Below the pieces are notes generated by a model, which was given only the letters and a program-made list of their open reading frames with translations, was not told where the DNA came from and made no database searches. A stretch of 64,000 nucleotides of DNA from Candidatus Aenigmatarchaeota archaeon (GTDB taxonomy: Archaea > Aenigmatarchaeota > Aenigmatarchaeia > PWEA01 > JACQIF01). How positions within the stretch are numbered: position 1 is the stretch's first letter; every line of letters starts with the position of its first letter. This document shows positions 62,726 through 64,000 of the stretch, one piece after another. The translations under genes were made by a program, and so were the position numbers. The stretch lies in assembly GCA_016432325.1 (NCBI GenBank), contig CP066684.1, positions 124,001-188,000 on the forward strand. The letters run 5' to 3'.

Positions 62726-64000
62726 ATGGCCGTTTCTGTCATACAAGTGGGGTACAAGGCAGACCAGCGCGACCCTGACGGGGAAAAGACGCTGCGCGAG
62801 TTGCGCAACGCGGGTTTGCGTGTCGAAGACGTCCGCGTGCTCAAGAACTATCGAATCGAGTCAGACCTGCTACAGGACGAACTCGAGCGCCTCACGCGTG
62901 GACTGTTCTTGGATCCTATAGCACAGCAGGTCTCTCTCAACGAACCTCTTGACGTGCCCGCTGACGCAGCCGTAGAGGTCGCATTCAAGGGGGGTGTGAC
63001 GGATAGGGAAGGCCGCACGGCGCAAGAAGCCATCTCGGACTTTCTCGGCAGGTCGTTTGAAGGGAAGGTATACACATCAGCAGAATATCTTCTCAGAGGA
63101 GGTTTAACAGACGCTGAACTCGAACGCGCCTCCTCGATGCTGCACAATTCGCGGATAAAGGATGCCACGGTAACGCGCACACGGGAACTGAGAACCGCCG
63201 TGCCGCATGTTGACGGCGCCCATGAGATACGCGTGGATACAGTAGACCTCAACGTATCAGACGAACAGTTATTGTCCATAAGCAAACGCGGCACCCTCTC
63301 TCTTGATTTGAAAGAAATGAAAACAATGCAGGAGCACTTCGTGAGACCAGCAATCGTCCAGGAGCGCGTCTCCATGGGCTTCCCTGTCGCGCCCACTGCC
63401 GCAGAAATCGAGATACTCGCGCAGACGTGGTCCGAACACTGCAAACACAAGATATTCAACGCCGTGGTCGATTACACGAATCTGGATACGGGCGAATCAC
63501 GTACCATAGACAGCCTCTTTGAGACATGCATCAAAGGGCCGACAGAACGCGCGATGAAGCGCGGACGCACGCCGATAGTCGTCGCATTCAAGGACAACGC
63601 AGGCATCGCAACGTTCAACAAGGGCTGGAACTACTGCGAAAAATTTGAGTCGCACAACCACCCGTCCGGCTTGGACGGGTACGGTGGCTCGATGACAGGG
63701 CTTAACGGAGTTCAGAGAGACATATTAGGAGCCGGTCTAGGCGCTAAGCTGATAAGCGGACATTTTGCCTACCATTTGGGCCCCCTGGACTACGAAGGCC
63801 CACTCAAATCGAGGTTCCACCCAAGGGATCTTCTGTCCGCCATCCATAAAGGAGTCGTGGACGCCGGAAACCAGACGGGCATCCCAACCACGAACGGTTC
63901 TGTCCGCACGGACCTCGGTTGGCTCGGTAAACCGGGCGTTCTTGTCGGCGCCAGAGGAATAATGCCTGCAGAGATAAACGGCCGACCGAGCCACCTTAAG
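62726..64000 (+). CDS. purL: FGAM synthase, PurS-PurL fusion (runs off window end)
   Basis: The first 425 residues are present. Residues 1-75 form a PurS-like domain (VIQVGYKADQRDPDGEKTLR, VEDVRVLKNYRIESDLLQDE, LFLDPIAQQVSLN). PurL then follows: AEIEILAQTWSEHCKHKIF with the catalytic His, NAGIATFNKGWNYCEKFESHNHPSGLDGYGG (ATP/Mg2+ site), and GLGAKLISG. It converts FGAR, glutamine and ATP to FGAM. PurS is a separate small protein in most prokaryotes with this PurL, so the fusion is a notable layout. Whether a glutaminase domain follows lies outside the window. Leaderless from the shared TATA. Confidence 0.88.
   Translation, partial: MAVSVIQVGYKADQRDPDGEKTLRELRNAGLRVEDVRVLKNYRIESDLLQDELERLTRGLFLDPIAQQVSLNEPLDVPADAAVEVAFKGGVTDREGRTAQEAISDFLGRSFEGKVYTSAEYLLRGGLTDAELERASSMLHNSRIKDATVTRTRELRTAVPHVDGAHEIRVDTVDLNVSDEQLLSISKRGTLSLDLKEMKTMQEHFVRPAIVQERVSMGFPVAPTAAEIEILAQTWSEHCKHKIFNAVVDYTNLDTGESRTIDSLFETCIKGPTERAMKRGRTPIVVAFKDNAGIATFNKGWNYCEKFESHNHPSGLDGYGGSMTGLNGVQRDILGAGLGAKLISGHFAYHLGPLDYEGPLKSRFHPRDLLSAIHKGVVDAGNQTGIPTTNGSVRTDLGWLGKPGVLVGARGIMPAEINGRPSHLK

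Noticed and set aside
1-64000. tRNA genes, IS elements or prophage
   Set aside because: No T-loop consensus with cloverleaf arms was found in the intergenic gaps, and no transposase, integrase or terminal repeats were seen.

Overview
The window reads as a high-GC archaeal chromosome segment, most likely from a DPANN-type lineage. Archaeal markers include ribosomal proteins S15 and S3Ae, PCNA, FEN-1, Cdc6/Orc1, GINS, prefoldin beta, a KEOPS Pcc1 subunit, diphthine synthase, SRP54 with a 7S RNA, and the full set for archaeal ether lipids (G1P dehydrogenase, GGGP synthase, a UbiA prenyltransferase). The strongest lineage hint is a one-chain primase in which the PriS catalytic domain is fused to a PriL-type four-cysteine domain, known from Nanoarchaeum and other small archaea. 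De novo purine (purB, purN, PurS-PurL fusion) and pyrimidine (pyrE-like, pyrF) genes argue against extreme genome reduction. The exact phylum cannot be fixed from this window.

Layout. 1-5.4 kb: start of a lipoprotein, Pcc1, prefoldin, small enzymes, a split transketolase, Pcm and a VanZ-like protein. 5.5-8.1 kb: a giant Asn/Thr-rich surface protein. 8.1-11.5 kb: metalloprotease-like protein, FEN-1, phosphoglycerate mutase, a glycosyltransferase. 11.6-16.9 kb: S15, S3Ae, DacZ cyclase, SRP54, Cdc6. 16.9-19.3 kb: pyrimidine operon. 19.3-27 kb: Cas4-like nuclease, YyaL-type protein, RnfD-like protein, cupredoxin, then uppS-OB fold-PCNA. 27-30.7 kb: prepilin peptidase and ether-lipid genes. 30.7-37 kb: four coiled-coil genes, an archaeosortase-like protein with Ser in place of Cys, a RuvC-like nuclease and GINS. 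37-41 kb: thiol redox pair, primase, ZIP. 41.2-41.45 kb: candidate orphan RNA. 41.4-46.3 kb: ion transport operon with several miniproteins. 46-52 kb: envelope proteins, DphB, TrmB, Trm5, SRP RNA. 52.6-54.6 kb: membrane proteolysis operon. 54.6-60.7 kb: HerA-like ATPase, purB, and a Hef split into helicase and nuclease genes with two zinc-ribbon miniproteins between. 60.7-64 kb: paralogous membrane proteins, purN and the start of PurSL.

Transcription signals are unusually readable. In most monocistrons and operon heads a TATA box is centred about 26 bp before the start codon, implying leaderless mRNAs; several promoters serve both directions. A minority of genes have a real leader and a Shine-Dalgarno site. 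In several of these the leader contains an upstream start codon whose sequence is a copy of the gene's own first codons, followed by one or more perfect palindromes, then the SD and the true start (pfdB, tktC, the OB-fold gene before PCNA, a coiled-coil gene; related forms at herA and rpsO). This repeated architecture, and the chained hairpin arrays at 3.2-3.3, 34.7 and 35.4 kb, are the most novel features. No tRNA, rRNA, IS element or CRISPR array was seen.
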